Positions 55,157 through 63,990 of a stretch of DNA of 64,000 nucleotides are shown here, in pieces. The position numbers and the translations under genes are program-made. Positions within the stretch are counted from its first letter, which is position 1. Every line of letters starts with the position of its first letter. Source of the stretch: Alkalihalobacillus sp. TS-13 (lineage in GTDB: Bacteria; Bacillota; Bacilli; Bacillales; Fictibacillaceae); NCBI RefSeq assembly GCF_019720915.1, contig NZ_JAHKSI010000001.1, positions 2,480,001 through 2,544,000 on the forward strand, read 5' to 3'. The notes below the pieces were generated by a model that worked only from the letters and a program-made list of their open reading frames with translations, had not been told where the DNA came from and searched no databases.

Positions 55157-56239
55157 TTAAACAACCCCTGACATCAGGGCGAGATAATACAGGCCAGATG
55201 TTCCTAAACCAAGTACTACGCTTACGATCACTGGAAATTGCCTTATGATGCTGAACAAAGTTCCCACCAGCATGACGATTCCACCTAATGCCCATAGGAG
55301 CACTTCATTCGTTATGGAGAAAGAAATCACTGACTGCGGATCGATCGTGCCATCGAAAAAATACAAGAATAATGGAGAAGGCTGCTCCTGAAGCATCGTT
55401 CGCCAGACTTCATGGGGAGGAACCTGCTGGGACAAATATGCGGTTACCGAAAATACGAAAATCACAAGAATTGCTTCACCCTGGAGCGAACGTTTTACAT
55501 GCTGACTACCTTTCCGGTGAATCATTTTTTTCAGATAAAACCCGTGCACACATGCATATATGAATACAGGGATCAACAACAAATGTTTGATTACTAACGC
55601 TTGCCCATATGGCAAAATCCATGAATCTACATACTGCGGGGCTACGATTTCATTCATCAAAAGCCCACCTCCGGTCAGAATCAGCACAGCGCCAATTGAA
55701 AACGGTGTAAACCAATTCAGAAATGGAACCCAATCCGAATCACGCTCAGAGCTCCAAGCAACGTAAAGAAGAACGCCGATCCATCCAGCAATTGATGCCA
55801 CATGTAAGAAGTGCGCAATGAACCCGATAACAGGGTAAAGAGAGGCGGTATGACTTGCAAATGAATATGAGCTAGCCAGAACAATACTTAAGAACAAACC
55901 AAGTCTCGCATAGAACGTCGTGTCTTTCAGGTTGTTTTTATAGACGAGCAGAAATAGCACACCTGCTATCAAAAGGCTAGCTAGCCAGGCTTTACCGACA
56001 CTGAAGGTAAATAGAACAGAAGTGAATGTCTCCAGATACCCAATACTTTCAGACAGATACTGGATAATTTGCAAGAGCTGTACGAACATAAGAATCGGGA
56101 TGGAGGCAATGACCCATAGTAACAGTTCTTTTGAGACAGCCACTTTCGGCTTGTGGTTTTTTGGAATCGACTCGAGGAGCATACCGCCAATGAGCAGTGA
56201 AAATGCTACATACAAAATACCTTTGAAAAATATGATCAT
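55157..56239 (-). CDS. copD: CopD-family copper transport membrane protein
   Basis: The ~360-residue protein has about nine membrane helices and the CopD signature region FIAHFLHVASIAGWIGVLLY, with His residues likely to bind copper, plus LVIKHLLLIPVFIYACVHGFYL. The ATG at 56239 overlaps the copC stop (ATGA), so the genes are coupled. In B. subtilis the same modules are fused in YcnJ, a copper importer; here they are separate. Copper uptake is inferred. Confidence 0.8.
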   Translation of the reverse strand: MIIFFKGILYVAFSLLIGGMLLESIPKNHKPKVAVSKELLLWVIASIPILMFVQLLQIIQYLSESIGYLETFTSVLFTFSVGKAWLASLLIAGVLFLLVYKNNLKDTTFYARLGLFLSIVLASSYSFASHTASLYPVIGFIAHFLHVASIAGWIGVLLYVAWSSERDSDWVPFLNWFTPFSIGAVLILTGGGLLMNEIVAPQYVDSWILPYGQALVIKHLLLIPVFIYACVHGFYLKKMIHRKGSQHVKRSLQGEAILVIFVFSVTAYLSQQVPPHEVWRTMLQEQPSPLFLYFFDGTIDPQSVISFSITNEVLLWALGGIVMLVGTLFSIIRQFPVIVSVVLGLGTSGLYYLALMSGVV

Positions 56240-56811
56240 TTTACTGCCTTCTTCCTTAAGAGCCACCAAATAACCGCAACACCACAGACGATCGTGATAG
56301 CAGCAATTCCGATGACAACTGGAGATAGCCCATTTTCCACTTTTCCTTTAGGCGTTTCGCTATCAGCTGACTTTTCATCTGGCTGGCCATTTTCAGATGG
56401 ATTCTGGTCCTCACCTGTTGATGGATTTTCATCCGGGTTTTCGGTCGATTCTTCAGCTTCTACTGAAAAAGTGAAACCGCCCTCCACAACATGTGAATCT
56501 TGAGAAATGATTTTATAAGAAACGGTATACGTTCCGGTTGGCAGAGGCTCAGAAAGCTGACCGAGCATGACATTTTCTTTTAGATCGATTGATTGTATTT
56601 CAATAGATTTTCCATCTTGGTCAGTAAGTGTGAATTTACTACCTTCTTTTATTTCAGAACTAAACTTGAATGTAATGATGTCCAGTGGATGCTTCACAGA
56701 TTCTCCATCTTCAGGAGACGTCCCTTGAAGAGACGAATGGGCATTAGAAAAAGATGGGTTGTTCAATATTGTGAATAAGATTACGAAACAGATAATTATA
56801 TATTTCCGCAT
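56236..56811 (-). CDS. copC: CopC-domain copper-binding protein with C-terminal anchor
   Basis: The 191-residue protein has a signal peptide ending SFSNA, so the mature chain starts with His-Ser-Ser. In CopC/YcnJ an N-terminal His is a Cu(II) ligand. The CopC beta-barrel continues to SQDSHVVEGGFTF, which holds a second His ligand. An acidic Glu/Asn/Pro-rich linker and a C-terminal membrane helix (~165-185) with KKAVK tail anchor it outside the cell next to CopD. Confidence 0.85.
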   Translation of the reverse strand: MRKYIIICFVILFTILNNPSFSNAHSSLQGTSPEDGESVKHPLDIITFKFSSEIKEGSKFTLTDQDGKSIEIQSIDLKENVMLGQLSEPLPTGTYTVSYKIISQDSHVVEGGFTFSVEAEESTENPDENPSTGEDQNPSENGQPDEKSADSETPKGKVENGLSPVVIGIAAITIVCGVAVIWWLLRKKAVK

Positions 56812-56916
56812 AAGAGGTTCGATCCTTTCTTTTCAACTATCGAATCCATCTTACCACCTGTGCAATTCTGTTTCTACTCTGTTCACACTTCGTTACCTTT
56901 TTCTATTTTTACTGTG

Positions 56917-57759
56917 TCATGCTAAAAACGCACTGATTGCAAGCTGGAATCTTTCTTGTTCTTCTAAGAACGGATAATGGTTACTATACTGGAATCGTAA
57001 AAATGTGGAATCTTTCAGTCCTTCATCTATTTCTTCTGAGCATTCGATCGGACATTGCACATCGTGTTCCCCACAAATAATCAACGTAGGAACCTTGATA
57101 TCCTTCAACTTATCTCTCAAATCAAAATTCGGAAAATCATACTCGCCGAAGTAGTCTAATCGGGATGCCGCCATCTTTTTAAAAATGTCTGCTGAAAAAT
57201 AACTTTCATACTTTTCTGGTTCATTCAATGAAAGCTTCGTCCGTTCTCGTGAAAGCAACTTGCGTTCATCAGGGTGCAAGCAATTGGATTTCAATCGACT
57301 TATCAATTCTTGCATTTTATTAAACTGTGGATGTTCGGGGTTGTAGATACTTCTCTTTTTCGAAGTATAATCACCACTCGCTGCACTTCCGACGACAATC
57401 AACCGGTCTATTGAATCTGGAAACTCCAATGCATAAAGGAGCCCGAGCATTCCTCCGGTTGAGTGACCTGCAAAAGACCATCGCTTAAATCCAAGTGCCT
57501 CCTTCACAGCCTCGAGGTCTTTAACGGTCTCAAACATCGAAAGTTCATCGATGTTTTTATATCCGATTGAACGGCCCGTACCGCGCAGGTTCACCAAAAT
57601 AGCCTGATTTCGTTTTGAGAATGTATTTGCAAAATGGTCCCCAGTTTCATTGAATTCTGAATACAGATGTGTAATACATACCGGGATTCCATCACCCTTA
57701 GTAAAAATTTCAAATGTTCCACGGTCAGTTTGAATTAATTGTGTTTTCCATGTACTCAA
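56917..57759 (-). CDS. alpha/beta hydrolase
   Basis: The 280-residue protein has a classic alpha/beta-hydrolase layout: nucleophile elbow AGHSTGGMLGL (Ser in GHSTG), oxyanion region near NLRGTGRSIGY, Asp in ICGEHDVQCP and a C-terminal His in YSNHYPFLE. The resemblance to proline iminopeptidase-type enzymes is general; the substrate is unknown. It uses a TTG start with GGGGAGTGATG upstream. Stand-alone gene. Confidence 0.82.
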   Translation of the reverse strand: MSTWKTQLIQTDRGTFEIFTKGDGIPVCITHLYSEFNETGDHFANTFSKRNQAILVNLRGTGRSIGYKNIDELSMFETVKDLEAVKEALGFKRWSFAGHSTGGMLGLLYALEFPDSIDRLIVVGSAASGDYTSKKRSIYNPEHPQFNKMQELISRLKSNCLHPDERKLLSRERTKLSLNEPEKYESYFSADIFKKMAASRLDYFGEYDFPNFDLRDKLKDIKVPTLIICGEHDVQCPIECSEEIDEGLKDSTFLRFQYSNHYPFLEEQERFQLAISAFLA

Positions 57760-57954
57760 CTCATCACTCCCCGATTTAAATTTTCTACTAGGAAGAAATT
57801 TCCCTTTTTTGATGATCCAAAACCTCTGATTTCATATAGCATTCCATGAAATTTCAACCAATCTATTGAACTTAACCCTGCCCGGAATAGTGAGTATGCT
57901 GAGACCCAAACCGCAAGTCTCTTAGCATATTCCTTGCTGAAAAAGATATAAAAA

Positions 57955-57988
57955 ACCGGCCTTCCATCATGTAGTAGGTAAGGCCGGT
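57955..57988 (-). terminator. terminator of the PAP2/GNAT operon
   Basis: On the minus strand ACCGGCCTT (57988-57980) pairs with AAGGCCGGT (57963-57955), followed by TTTTTATATC. It starts 11 nt after the acetyltransferase stop. Confidence 0.85.
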
Positions 57989-57998
57989 CTCATTCGTT

Positions 57999-58541
57999 CT
58001 AATTTGTTTTGATTTTCGCATACATCGTCAGATCGATGAAGCCTTTGCCACTATATGCATAATCCTTCAAAATACCTTCCCTTTCAAAGCCTAATTTTTC
58101 GATCAAACTTAAGGAAGCATTATTATGAGGGGAGATCAGTGCGCCGACCCGATGAAGGCTCAATTCGTTGAATCCATACTCGGTAATAGCTTCAAGCGCC
58201 TCTCTCATATAGGCTTGGCCCCAGTATTCCGGAAATAGCTCATAACCGATTTCGGCTCTGAAATAGCGGTGGTTCCAATTATGAAAACCACATGTCCCAA
58301 TGAGCTTTCCCTCCGACTTCAAGAATATCCCCCAGCGAATGACCGTATTATGCTTCAAGCCGACACGGAATTTTTGAATCAATTCTTGTGCTTCAGAAAT
58401 ATCCCCCATCGGATCGGAACCATAATATTTCAAGACATCTTTGTTTGTAAAAAGATCATATAAAATTCCTGCGTGTTCGTCTTTAATTTCTTTTAAATGC
58501 AATCGGTCTGTACTTAATTCCGGAAATGCTTCCATTGTCAT
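57999..58541 (-). CDS. GNAT acetyltransferase (RimJ/RimL type)
   Basis: The ~180-residue protein is a GNAT acetyltransferase of the ribosomal-protein/antibiotic group: STDRLHLKEIKDEHAGILY, the acetyl-CoA segment AEIGYELFPEYWGQAYMREAL, and NNASLSLIEKLGFEREGILKDYAY. It is coupled to the PAP2 gene (overlapping TGATG). ATG at 58541 with AAGGTG five bases upstream. Substrate unknown. Confidence 0.84.
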   Translation of the reverse strand: MTMEAFPELSTDRLHLKEIKDEHAGILYDLFTNKDVLKYYGSDPMGDISEAQELIQKFRVGLKHNTVIRWGIFLKSEGKLIGTCGFHNWNHRYFRAEIGYELFPEYWGQAYMREALEAITEYGFNELSLHRVGALISPHNNASLSLIEKLGFEREGILKDYAYSGKGFIDLTMYAKIKTN

Positions 58542-59233
58542 CAATTCACCTTTCTGTGTCTATTCATTCGATTCAATAATGAAAGGGCATAAATGCAAGC
58601 CAAAAGCCAGACACCCCCTGCTGAAAAACCAGCGATCACATCGCTAGGATAGTGGACATGTAAATAGATTCTAGAAAAACCAATCAGTAAAATCCATATC
58701 CCTGCCAACAGAACGACTGGCCAATATGGCTTCCCACTCTTGCGCAAATACTGGATCAATAAATACGCTATAATCCCATAAGCAGCGATCGAAACCATCG
58801 CATGACCACTCGGAAAACTGTAGCCGCCCACTTCTACCAGGTGTTCCAAATCCGGTCTTTCCCTTTCAAAGGAACCTTTTAAAAACGTATTCATCGCCCA
58901 CGAGCCAAGAATGGTGATGAGGAGAACAAAGGCCTCCCATTTAAGACTCTTCTTTATGAGAATAACAAGGACGATTATTACCAGAAACACATATGTATAC
59001 GTATCCCCTGCATGGGTCATGAAAATCATGATATTTGTCAGCCATGGTGTTTGAAGGCTATAGACAATATTCGAAATTAACGTGTCGAATCCCTGCAACT
59101 CATTTTCCAGAAGTTCATCGGTTAGTTTGGCGAAAACGCCTAGTAATGCCATAGCAGCAATAATGCCGATAATCAGTTCCAGACTGATTTTCTCTAATGC
59201 TTTTTTCGTTTTTGTTGTATTCAGATCATTCAT
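58541..59233 (-). CDS. PAP2-family phosphatase
   Basis: The ~230-residue protein has about six membrane helices and all three PAP2 motifs: KGSFERERP (K-x6-RP), PSGH and SRIYLHVHYPSDV (SR-x5-H-x3-D). It probably dephosphorylates undecaprenyl pyrophosphate or phosphatidic-acid-type lipids at the outer membrane face. ATG at 59233 chosen with AAAGGG nine bases upstream; seven more codons are open. First gene of a two-gene unit with the acetyltransferase. Confidence 0.87.
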   Translation of the reverse strand: MNDLNTTKTKKALEKISLELIIGIIAAMALLGVFAKLTDELLENELQGFDTLISNIVYSLQTPWLTNIMIFMTHAGDTYTYVFLVIIVLVILIKKSLKWEAFVLLITILGSWAMNTFLKGSFERERPDLEHLVEVGGYSFPSGHAMVSIAAYGIIAYLLIQYLRKSGKPYWPVVLLAGIWILLIGFSRIYLHVHYPSDVIAGFSAGGVWLLACIYALSLLNRMNRHRKVN

Positions 59234-59558
59234 CACAACATCCCTTTCCTCCACCCAATTACTTATTTAATTGTAATTTTGCATAGGACATCACATTCCT
59301 AAATATTAGTATTTTATCATGAAAATCAATCATGGAAATGAAAACGAAAAGCAGTTTTCTAAAATTGTTATTAAAAGTTGATAACCATTTGAAGTGGAAA
59401 TATGCGAAGCGCCTGCGGGATAGCCAGTTAAGCAAGATCCCGAAGTGGAGAACAAGCTGAGGAGGCTTGCTGATAGTCAGCGGAAATTCAGTATATTTCC
59501 AAACTGTTTGCAAAACAGAAAAAATTTCCATTTTCGGTTTTCAAGAAGGAATTTCAAA

Positions 59559-60014
59559 TTGGCATCAAGAAATAACAACATCACAGAAAAACAAATTCTT
59601 GTTCCTAACATTTGGGGTGGTTATTTGAAGAGGTTTTTGGAAAAGCCGCGCAAACGTATTTTGAGCAAACCAACTAGAGATGTCGAGTATAAACTTGTGT
59701 TCATTGGCAGCTTGATTGGATTCTTCTCCTCTTGCCTCTATTTCGTATTGTTCGAGTATATCTTCGAATCCGTCCAAGAGATGGATAGTGCGATCATCGG
59801 GAGTTTCTCTGGTGTCCTCGCGTCATTCGCCGCTTATTTTTGTTTGAACCTTGTTGATTATCAAACCCGGAAATTCGCAATCTGTATTGCCATTTGCTCG
59901 ATTTGGGGATTGCTTAGCGTAAGTTATTTCTATACGATACCCGCTCTTCTGTTATTATCGTCAACATTCCTTTGTTTTTGGAGGAAAAACAGGGAGATTC
60001 GAATTATTAAATGA
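59559..60014 (+). CDS. hypothetical membrane protein
   Basis: From a TTG at 59559 (AAGGAA eight bases upstream) 151 residues are encoded. After a basic N-terminus (GGYLKRFLEKPRKRILSKP) come four hydrophobic helices, near VFIGSLIGFFSSCLYFVLF, SFSGVLASFAAYFCLNL, AICIAICSIWGLLSVSYFY and LLLLSSTFLCFW, and a basic tail. The frame is open 38 codons further upstream, but that part runs into a repeat-like segment (59395-59480) and is unlikely to be coding. I do not recognise the family. Confidence 0.5.
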   Translation: MASRNNNITEKQILVPNIWGGYLKRFLEKPRKRILSKPTRDVEYKLVFIGSLIGFFSSCLYFVLFEYIFESVQEMDSAIIGSFSGVLASFAAYFCLNLVDYQTRKFAICIAICSIWGLLSVSYFYTIPALLLLSSTFLCFWRKNREIRIIK

Positions 60015-60143
60015 TAGTTAAGTAATTATAATGACTGGAAGCCTAGCTAAACAATATTTCTCTGGCATCTGAATGTTTGACTCAGGCTAAATCCGCAAGC
60101 CTCTTCGCCTGTTCCTCGCTGAAACTAAGTTGCATCTAATCAT

Positions 60144-60328
60144 TAACGGACAAAGGAGACCTTATTTGTCTTAATCAAGATGAGTTTACAAAATTAGCGG
60201 ACACCAGAGACCCTATTTCGTAAATCTCATACAAAATCAGCTGTTTTGTTCACAGATAACGGCTCTGGAGTCCGTTAAATTTTTGAAACACCAATTTTGT
60301 CACAATTAACGGCTTTGGTGTCCGCTAA
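60144..60328. repeat. 185-bp nested palindromic repeat, copy 2
   Basis: The arms TAACGGACAAAGGAGACC, TTAGCGGACACCAGAGACCC and the inverses ending GGAGTCCGTTAA and GGTGTCCGCTAA repeat the order and spacing of 38666-38850. Both copies lie in gaps between genes. The rest of 60015-60561 has no gene; a degraded AATCCGCAAGCC motif near 60090 recurs in other gaps. Confidence 0.8.
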
Positions 60329-60561
60329 TTTTACTGCACATCCCTTACTTCAAACAATAACTATAAAAATCTTTTCACATGAATCGTAAGTCTTCTTCCC
60401 GTTTGAACTCTCTTGCTCGTTTGTCCTGCTGAAGTGGAGGAACTTCTCCGGGAAACCTTACCACCCTTAAAGTAACTTTCCATAAAGCCAGCTAGACGGA
60501 ACAAGCTTTTCCACTGCTTGGGTCGTAGTTAAGAGGTAATAAGAATCCTTAAATTAAATTT

Positions 60562-60607
60562 GGGCTGACCCTTAACATCGATACTCATCAATGTTTTGGA
60601 GCAGCCC
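60562..60607 (-). terminator. mdtP terminator
   Basis: On the minus strand GGGCTG (60607-60602) pairs with CAGCCC (60567-60562), with an inner CATTGAT/ATCGATG stem, followed by AAATTT. It begins 12 nt after the mdtP stop. Confidence 0.55.
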
Positions 60608-60618
60608 CTTTCTTGGAT

Positions 60619-62214
60619 TTATACGGTTGAACGTTTCTTCTCTTCCACTTGAATGATATTTTCTTCATCCTCATCTTCCTGATTAGATGTCTTCAATCTC
60701 ACTTCTTTCAAAAACAAAACGAGGATCACTGCCAGGACCATCGTGAAAACGCCGAATAGGAATGCACCGCCCAAAGCATCACTTAATGTATTGCGCATTG
60801 CACTGATGACCTGATTCAACATATCCTCCTGTTCAGCTGGCACTTGTTCTTTGAATGCCTGAAGTTGTTCAGGGTCCATTAATACTTTCGGATCGGCTGC
60901 TTTTTCCAGGCCACCTTGTAATCCTGCTTTACTTGTTGTATCCAGCTTAGCACTCATGATCATATTCATTATGGCACCCATTACAGATACACCGATGGTA
61001 CCGCCGAGCTGCCGGAACAACTGTACAGAAGAGGTTGCGACACCTAGATATTTATAAGCAACCGCATTCTGGATTGTAATGTTGAAAATCGGAAAACTGC
61101 AGCCCAACCCAAGGCCAATGATCACCAGGCGATAAATCGCATCGATATTCGTGCTATCAGTGTTCAATGTTGTCAGCGAGAAGATTCCGATTCCCATCAT
61201 GGTAAGCCCGAAGATAGCCATTTTTTTATATTTACCAGTTTTGGTGATCAATTGACCTACAATCGTACTTGATAGGACCATACTGAGCATCATCGACATC
61301 ATGATGAATCCAGTTTTCGTCGCTGATGTACCGATCACCCCTTGAATGAAAAATGGCATATACATGATTGCCCCGAACATCGCCATTCCGATCAAAAGAC
61401 CGATGATATTGGATATCGTAAATACGCTATTGCCGAATAGGCTCAATGGCAGGACAGGATTGGTTACCTTCCGTTCTGTATATAAAAAGGCCAGTAAAGC
61501 AACGATGGAGAACGCGAATAACCCGTTCACCTGAAAGGAACCCCAGGCATACTGATTGCCAGCCCATGAGAATGCCAGCAACATCGGAATAATAGTTGCA
61601 GCAAGAAAGACTGATCCGAAATAATCAATTCTTCCATGGTCTTTACGCGGAACGCTCGGAAATAATCGCATGATCAAAATAAATGCCACAAATCCAACGG
61701 GGAGGAAGATCCAGAAAATCCACTTCCACGCAAAATGATCGACGATGTAACCGCCGAGCGTTGGTCCGAACACGCTTGAAAGTCCGAAAACTGCGGCCAT
61801 CAATCCCTGCCAGCGGCCACGCTCACGTGGTGAAAACAAGTCACCGATCGAAGCGAAGGCAGTTGAAAAGATCATTCCGCCGGCTAAACCCTGAAAGCCT
61901 CTATAAAGGATGAGCTCCACCATCGTATCGGCTGTTCCACAGAAGAAACTAGCAACAATGAACAAACCAAGACCGAGCAGTATGAACGGTTTCCGACCAT
62001 ACATATCAGATAATCTTCCCACAAGGATCGCCGTTACGCTTGATGCCAGCATATAAATTGTAAAGATCCAACTGAAATAGTTCATACCACCTAAGTCAGA
62101 AACAATGATCGGCAATGCTGTGCCTACGATCGTCTGGTTCAGCGCGGCAAATAACATCGAGGCCAAGACCGCTACCATGATCGTTATTTTTTGTTTGATT
62201 GGTAAATGTTCCAT
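60619..62214 (-). CDS. mdtP: MFS multidrug efflux transporter MdtP (DHA2 family)
   Basis: The 531-residue protein has 14 predicted helices of the DHA2 family, with LAALNQTIVGTALPIIVSDLGG at the start, LVGRLSDMYGRKPF in the first loop and the antiporter motif GLSSVFGPTLGGYIVDHFAWKWIFWI. The position after mdtR and the size match B. subtilis YusP/MdtP, a fusidic-acid and multidrug exporter. AGGGGT site before ATG. Confidence 0.88.
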   Translation of the reverse strand: MEHLPIKQKITIMVAVLASMLFAALNQTIVGTALPIIVSDLGGMNYFSWIFTIYMLASSVTAILVGRLSDMYGRKPFILLGLGLFIVASFFCGTADTMVELILYRGFQGLAGGMIFSTAFASIGDLFSPRERGRWQGLMAAVFGLSSVFGPTLGGYIVDHFAWKWIFWIFLPVGFVAFILIMRLFPSVPRKDHGRIDYFGSVFLAATIIPMLLAFSWAGNQYAWGSFQVNGLFAFSIVALLAFLYTERKVTNPVLPLSLFGNSVFTISNIIGLLIGMAMFGAIMYMPFFIQGVIGTSATKTGFIMMSMMLSMVLSSTIVGQLITKTGKYKKMAIFGLTMMGIGIFSLTTLNTDSTNIDAIYRLVIIGLGLGCSFPIFNITIQNAVAYKYLGVATSSVQLFRQLGGTIGVSVMGAIMNMIMSAKLDTTSKAGLQGGLEKAADPKVLMDPEQLQAFKEQVPAEQEDMLNQVISAMRNTLSDALGGAFLFGVFTMVLAVILVLFLKEVRLKTSNQEDEDEENIIQVEEKKRSTV

Positions 62215-62385
62215 ATTTCGCTACCCCTAACTTTCATTAGATGAATAGTTCACTTCATGAATTATTGTCCGAAAAAGAAAACCTGGTGATTACCCATGTT
62301 TTCATAATTTTTGAATACACTATCTATATAGGCTATTAAAATTGTATGCCAAAACAATCAATAAGATTTACATCCTCAGAATTTT

Positions 62386-62811
62386 TCAAGAAGACGACGT
62401 TATTTTCGAAAAGAGCTTTACCAGGGTTTTCATTTCATTATCTGATAAGTTCTTGAACTTTTCTTCCATATACCTATGCTTTTTCTTCTCAAGGAAATTC
62501 ACGAGCTCCTCTCCTTTTTCGGTAAGACTGAGGTAGATCACTCTCCGATCATTTTCGGCTCGTTTCCTTCTGACCAAATCCCGTTTGACAAGACGATCCG
62601 TGACCGCCGTTATATGACTTGTAGCCACATTGAATTCTTGAGAAAGCATTGAGCTCATGACCTCGTTTTTTCCCATGATGAATTTCAAGTAAGTAAATTC
62701 AGTGGATGTGCATTCATCACCGAAGAGATCGTTAATTTCTTTCCGGAACATCCGGAATGTCGTACGGAAACTTTTCTCCAGTTCCCCTATCAATTGCTGT
62801 CGATTATCCAT
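62386..62811 (-). CDS. mdtR: MarR-family repressor MdtR (YusO)
   Basis: The 141-residue winged-helix protein has the MarR core: FTYLKFIMGKNEVMSSMLSQEFNVATSHITAVTDRLVKRDLVRRKRAENDRRVIYLSLTEKG. It lies 171 nt upstream of mdtP on the same strand, as in B. subtilis mdtRP, and should repress both genes. AGGTG ribosome site eight bases before ATG. Confidence 0.86.
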   Translation of the reverse strand: MDNRQQLIGELEKSFRTTFRMFRKEINDLFGDECTSTEFTYLKFIMGKNEVMSSMLSQEFNVATSHITAVTDRLVKRDLVRRKRAENDRRVIYLSLTEKGEELVNFLEKKKHRYMEEKFKNLSDNEMKTLVKLFSKITSSS

Positions 62812-62822
62812 TAAACTACACC

Positions 62823-62844
62823 TAACTATCTATACGTTTAGTTA
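62823..62844. promoter_or_regulatory. candidate MdtR operator
   Basis: TAACTA (62823-62828) and TAGTTA (62839-62844) form an inverted repeat just upstream of mdtR. The internal ACTATCTATA recurs at 62319-62328, upstream of mdtP, so the repressor may bind both sites. Confidence 0.4.
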
Positions 62845-62992
62845 ACCTTATTAAGTATATCAAATAAAACCACGAATTTAAACTCTCGAATGATTGTGTA
62901 TGCATTATTTTTACTATTATAGCTTTACATTATCAATTCAGACGAATTTATACTATACTGTATATGGAGTTCTGTTTGAAAGGAAGAGTCAT

Positions 62993-63415
62993 ATGAATAT
63001 TGGCTTTTACTTACTGCCGAAAAGTGAAGTGAAATATTTGAATCCTGAGTCGACCATTCGACAAGCCTTAGAAAAGATGTCTTATCACAAATATACATCT
63101 GTCCCGCTTGTTGATGATGAAGGTAAATATTCAGGCACTTTGACAGAAGGAGATCTTTTATGGAAATTGAAAGAAGATCTTGATGCAGATGAGGATTATG
63201 ATGAAATCCAAAAGATCAAATTGAAAGATGTACCTATGCGGGTCAAAAATATTCCGATATCCATCAATGCCAATATGGAAGATCTGATTACACTGGCTAC
63301 TGATCAGAACTTCATTCCAATTACGGATGACGATGGACATTTCATCGGGATCATCCGGCGCAGGGATATCATCAAGTACTGTGCAAGCGTGATATGGGAA
63401 AAAAACGAAGCATAG
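62993..63415 (+). CDS. CBS-domain pair protein
   Basis: The 140-residue protein consists of two CBS domains: STIRQALEKMSYHKYTSVPLVDDEGKYSGTLTEGDLLWKL and NANMEDLITLATDQNFIPITDDDGHFIGIIRRRDIIKY. Such pairs bind adenosine nucleotides and regulate partners. ATG 62993 with GGAAGAG upstream is preferred over a 33-codon extension without a ribosome site. Divergent from mdtR; partner unknown. Confidence 0.85.
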   Translation: MNIGFYLLPKSEVKYLNPESTIRQALEKMSYHKYTSVPLVDDEGKYSGTLTEGDLLWKLKEDLDADEDYDEIQKIKLKDVPMRVKNIPISINANMEDLITLATDQNFIPITDDDGHFIGIIRRRDIIKYCASVIWEKNEA

Positions 63416-63424
63416 AACAAAACA

Positions 63425-63446
63425 GGCTGGCACAAAAGTGTCAGCC
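63425..63446 (+). terminator. terminator after the CBS protein gene
   Basis: GGCTGGCAC (63425-63433) pairs with GTGTCAGCC (63438-63446) with one G-U pair and an AAAA loop, followed by CTTTTT. Confidence 0.85.
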
Positions 63447-63491
63447 CTTTTTATATCCTTTCAGCTGCAAAGTCTACGATCGATAAGGTCG

Positions 63492-63698
63492 TCACTTTCT
63501 GTAGATCAAGATATCCTGACCTTGCTTTGAGAAGCGGTCGTTGTGGTTCTCCAAAGGGAATGAAATCAACGATGCGATGCCTTCTTCACCCGTATTAAGG
63601 ACCACCCTCTTCCCCACTTCCTTCAACAGAAGAACCCCTTTTTGTGAATAGATATCCGCTTTTAATCGTGTTCCTACTTCAAGGCCATTTTGATTCAT
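63492..63698 (-). CDS. hypothetical protein, 68 residues
   Basis: A 68-residue soluble protein with GGGGGGTG four bases before its ATG. It begins MNQNGLEVGTRLKADIYSQKG and has a central LLLKEVGKRVVLNTGEEG segment; predicted mostly beta. I do not recognise a family. It is convergent with the CBS-protein gene and lies next to the terminator. The region 63700-63930 after it has only a short degenerate repeat-like segment (GGATTCCCGGAAAGAGAGTG). Confidence 0.5.
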   Translation of the reverse strand: MNQNGLEVGTRLKADIYSQKGVLLLKEVGKRVVLNTGEEGIASLISFPLENHNDRFSKQGQDILIYRK

Positions 63699-63933
63699 TA
63701 GACACCCCCCATGTCTAAAAACTGTTCTGACCCATTCAATTCTATTCTTTTTGGCTTTGGAGGTGAGACACCGCAGTCACAACGCGCAAAGAGACTTGTG
63801 GATTCCCGGAAAGAGAGTGAATTCTGTGTAAATTAACAGATGAATAATTACTGTCGGTTTCTTTTAAATGCAAATTATGTTTTTTTATACAATTATTATC
63901 GGTTATCTTCCATCTTCTTTACACCTTATCGTT

Positions 63934-63962
63934 TTTACACGTATTTTTAAGGGTACTATAAA
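63934..63962 (+). promoter_or_regulatory. promoter of the gene at the window end
   Basis: TTTACA (63934-63939), a 17-nt spacer and TATAAA (63957-63962) lie about 30 nt upstream of an ATG with a ribosome site. Confidence 0.55.
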
Positions 63963-63990
63963 GAATATTCAAATTGAGAGGAAAGTTTTG

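Noticed and set aside
59445-59558. N-terminal 38 codons of the longer frame ahead of the membrane protein at 59559
   Set aside because: They run into a segment resembling the dispersed repeat and lack a ribosome site; the TTG at 59559 has one.
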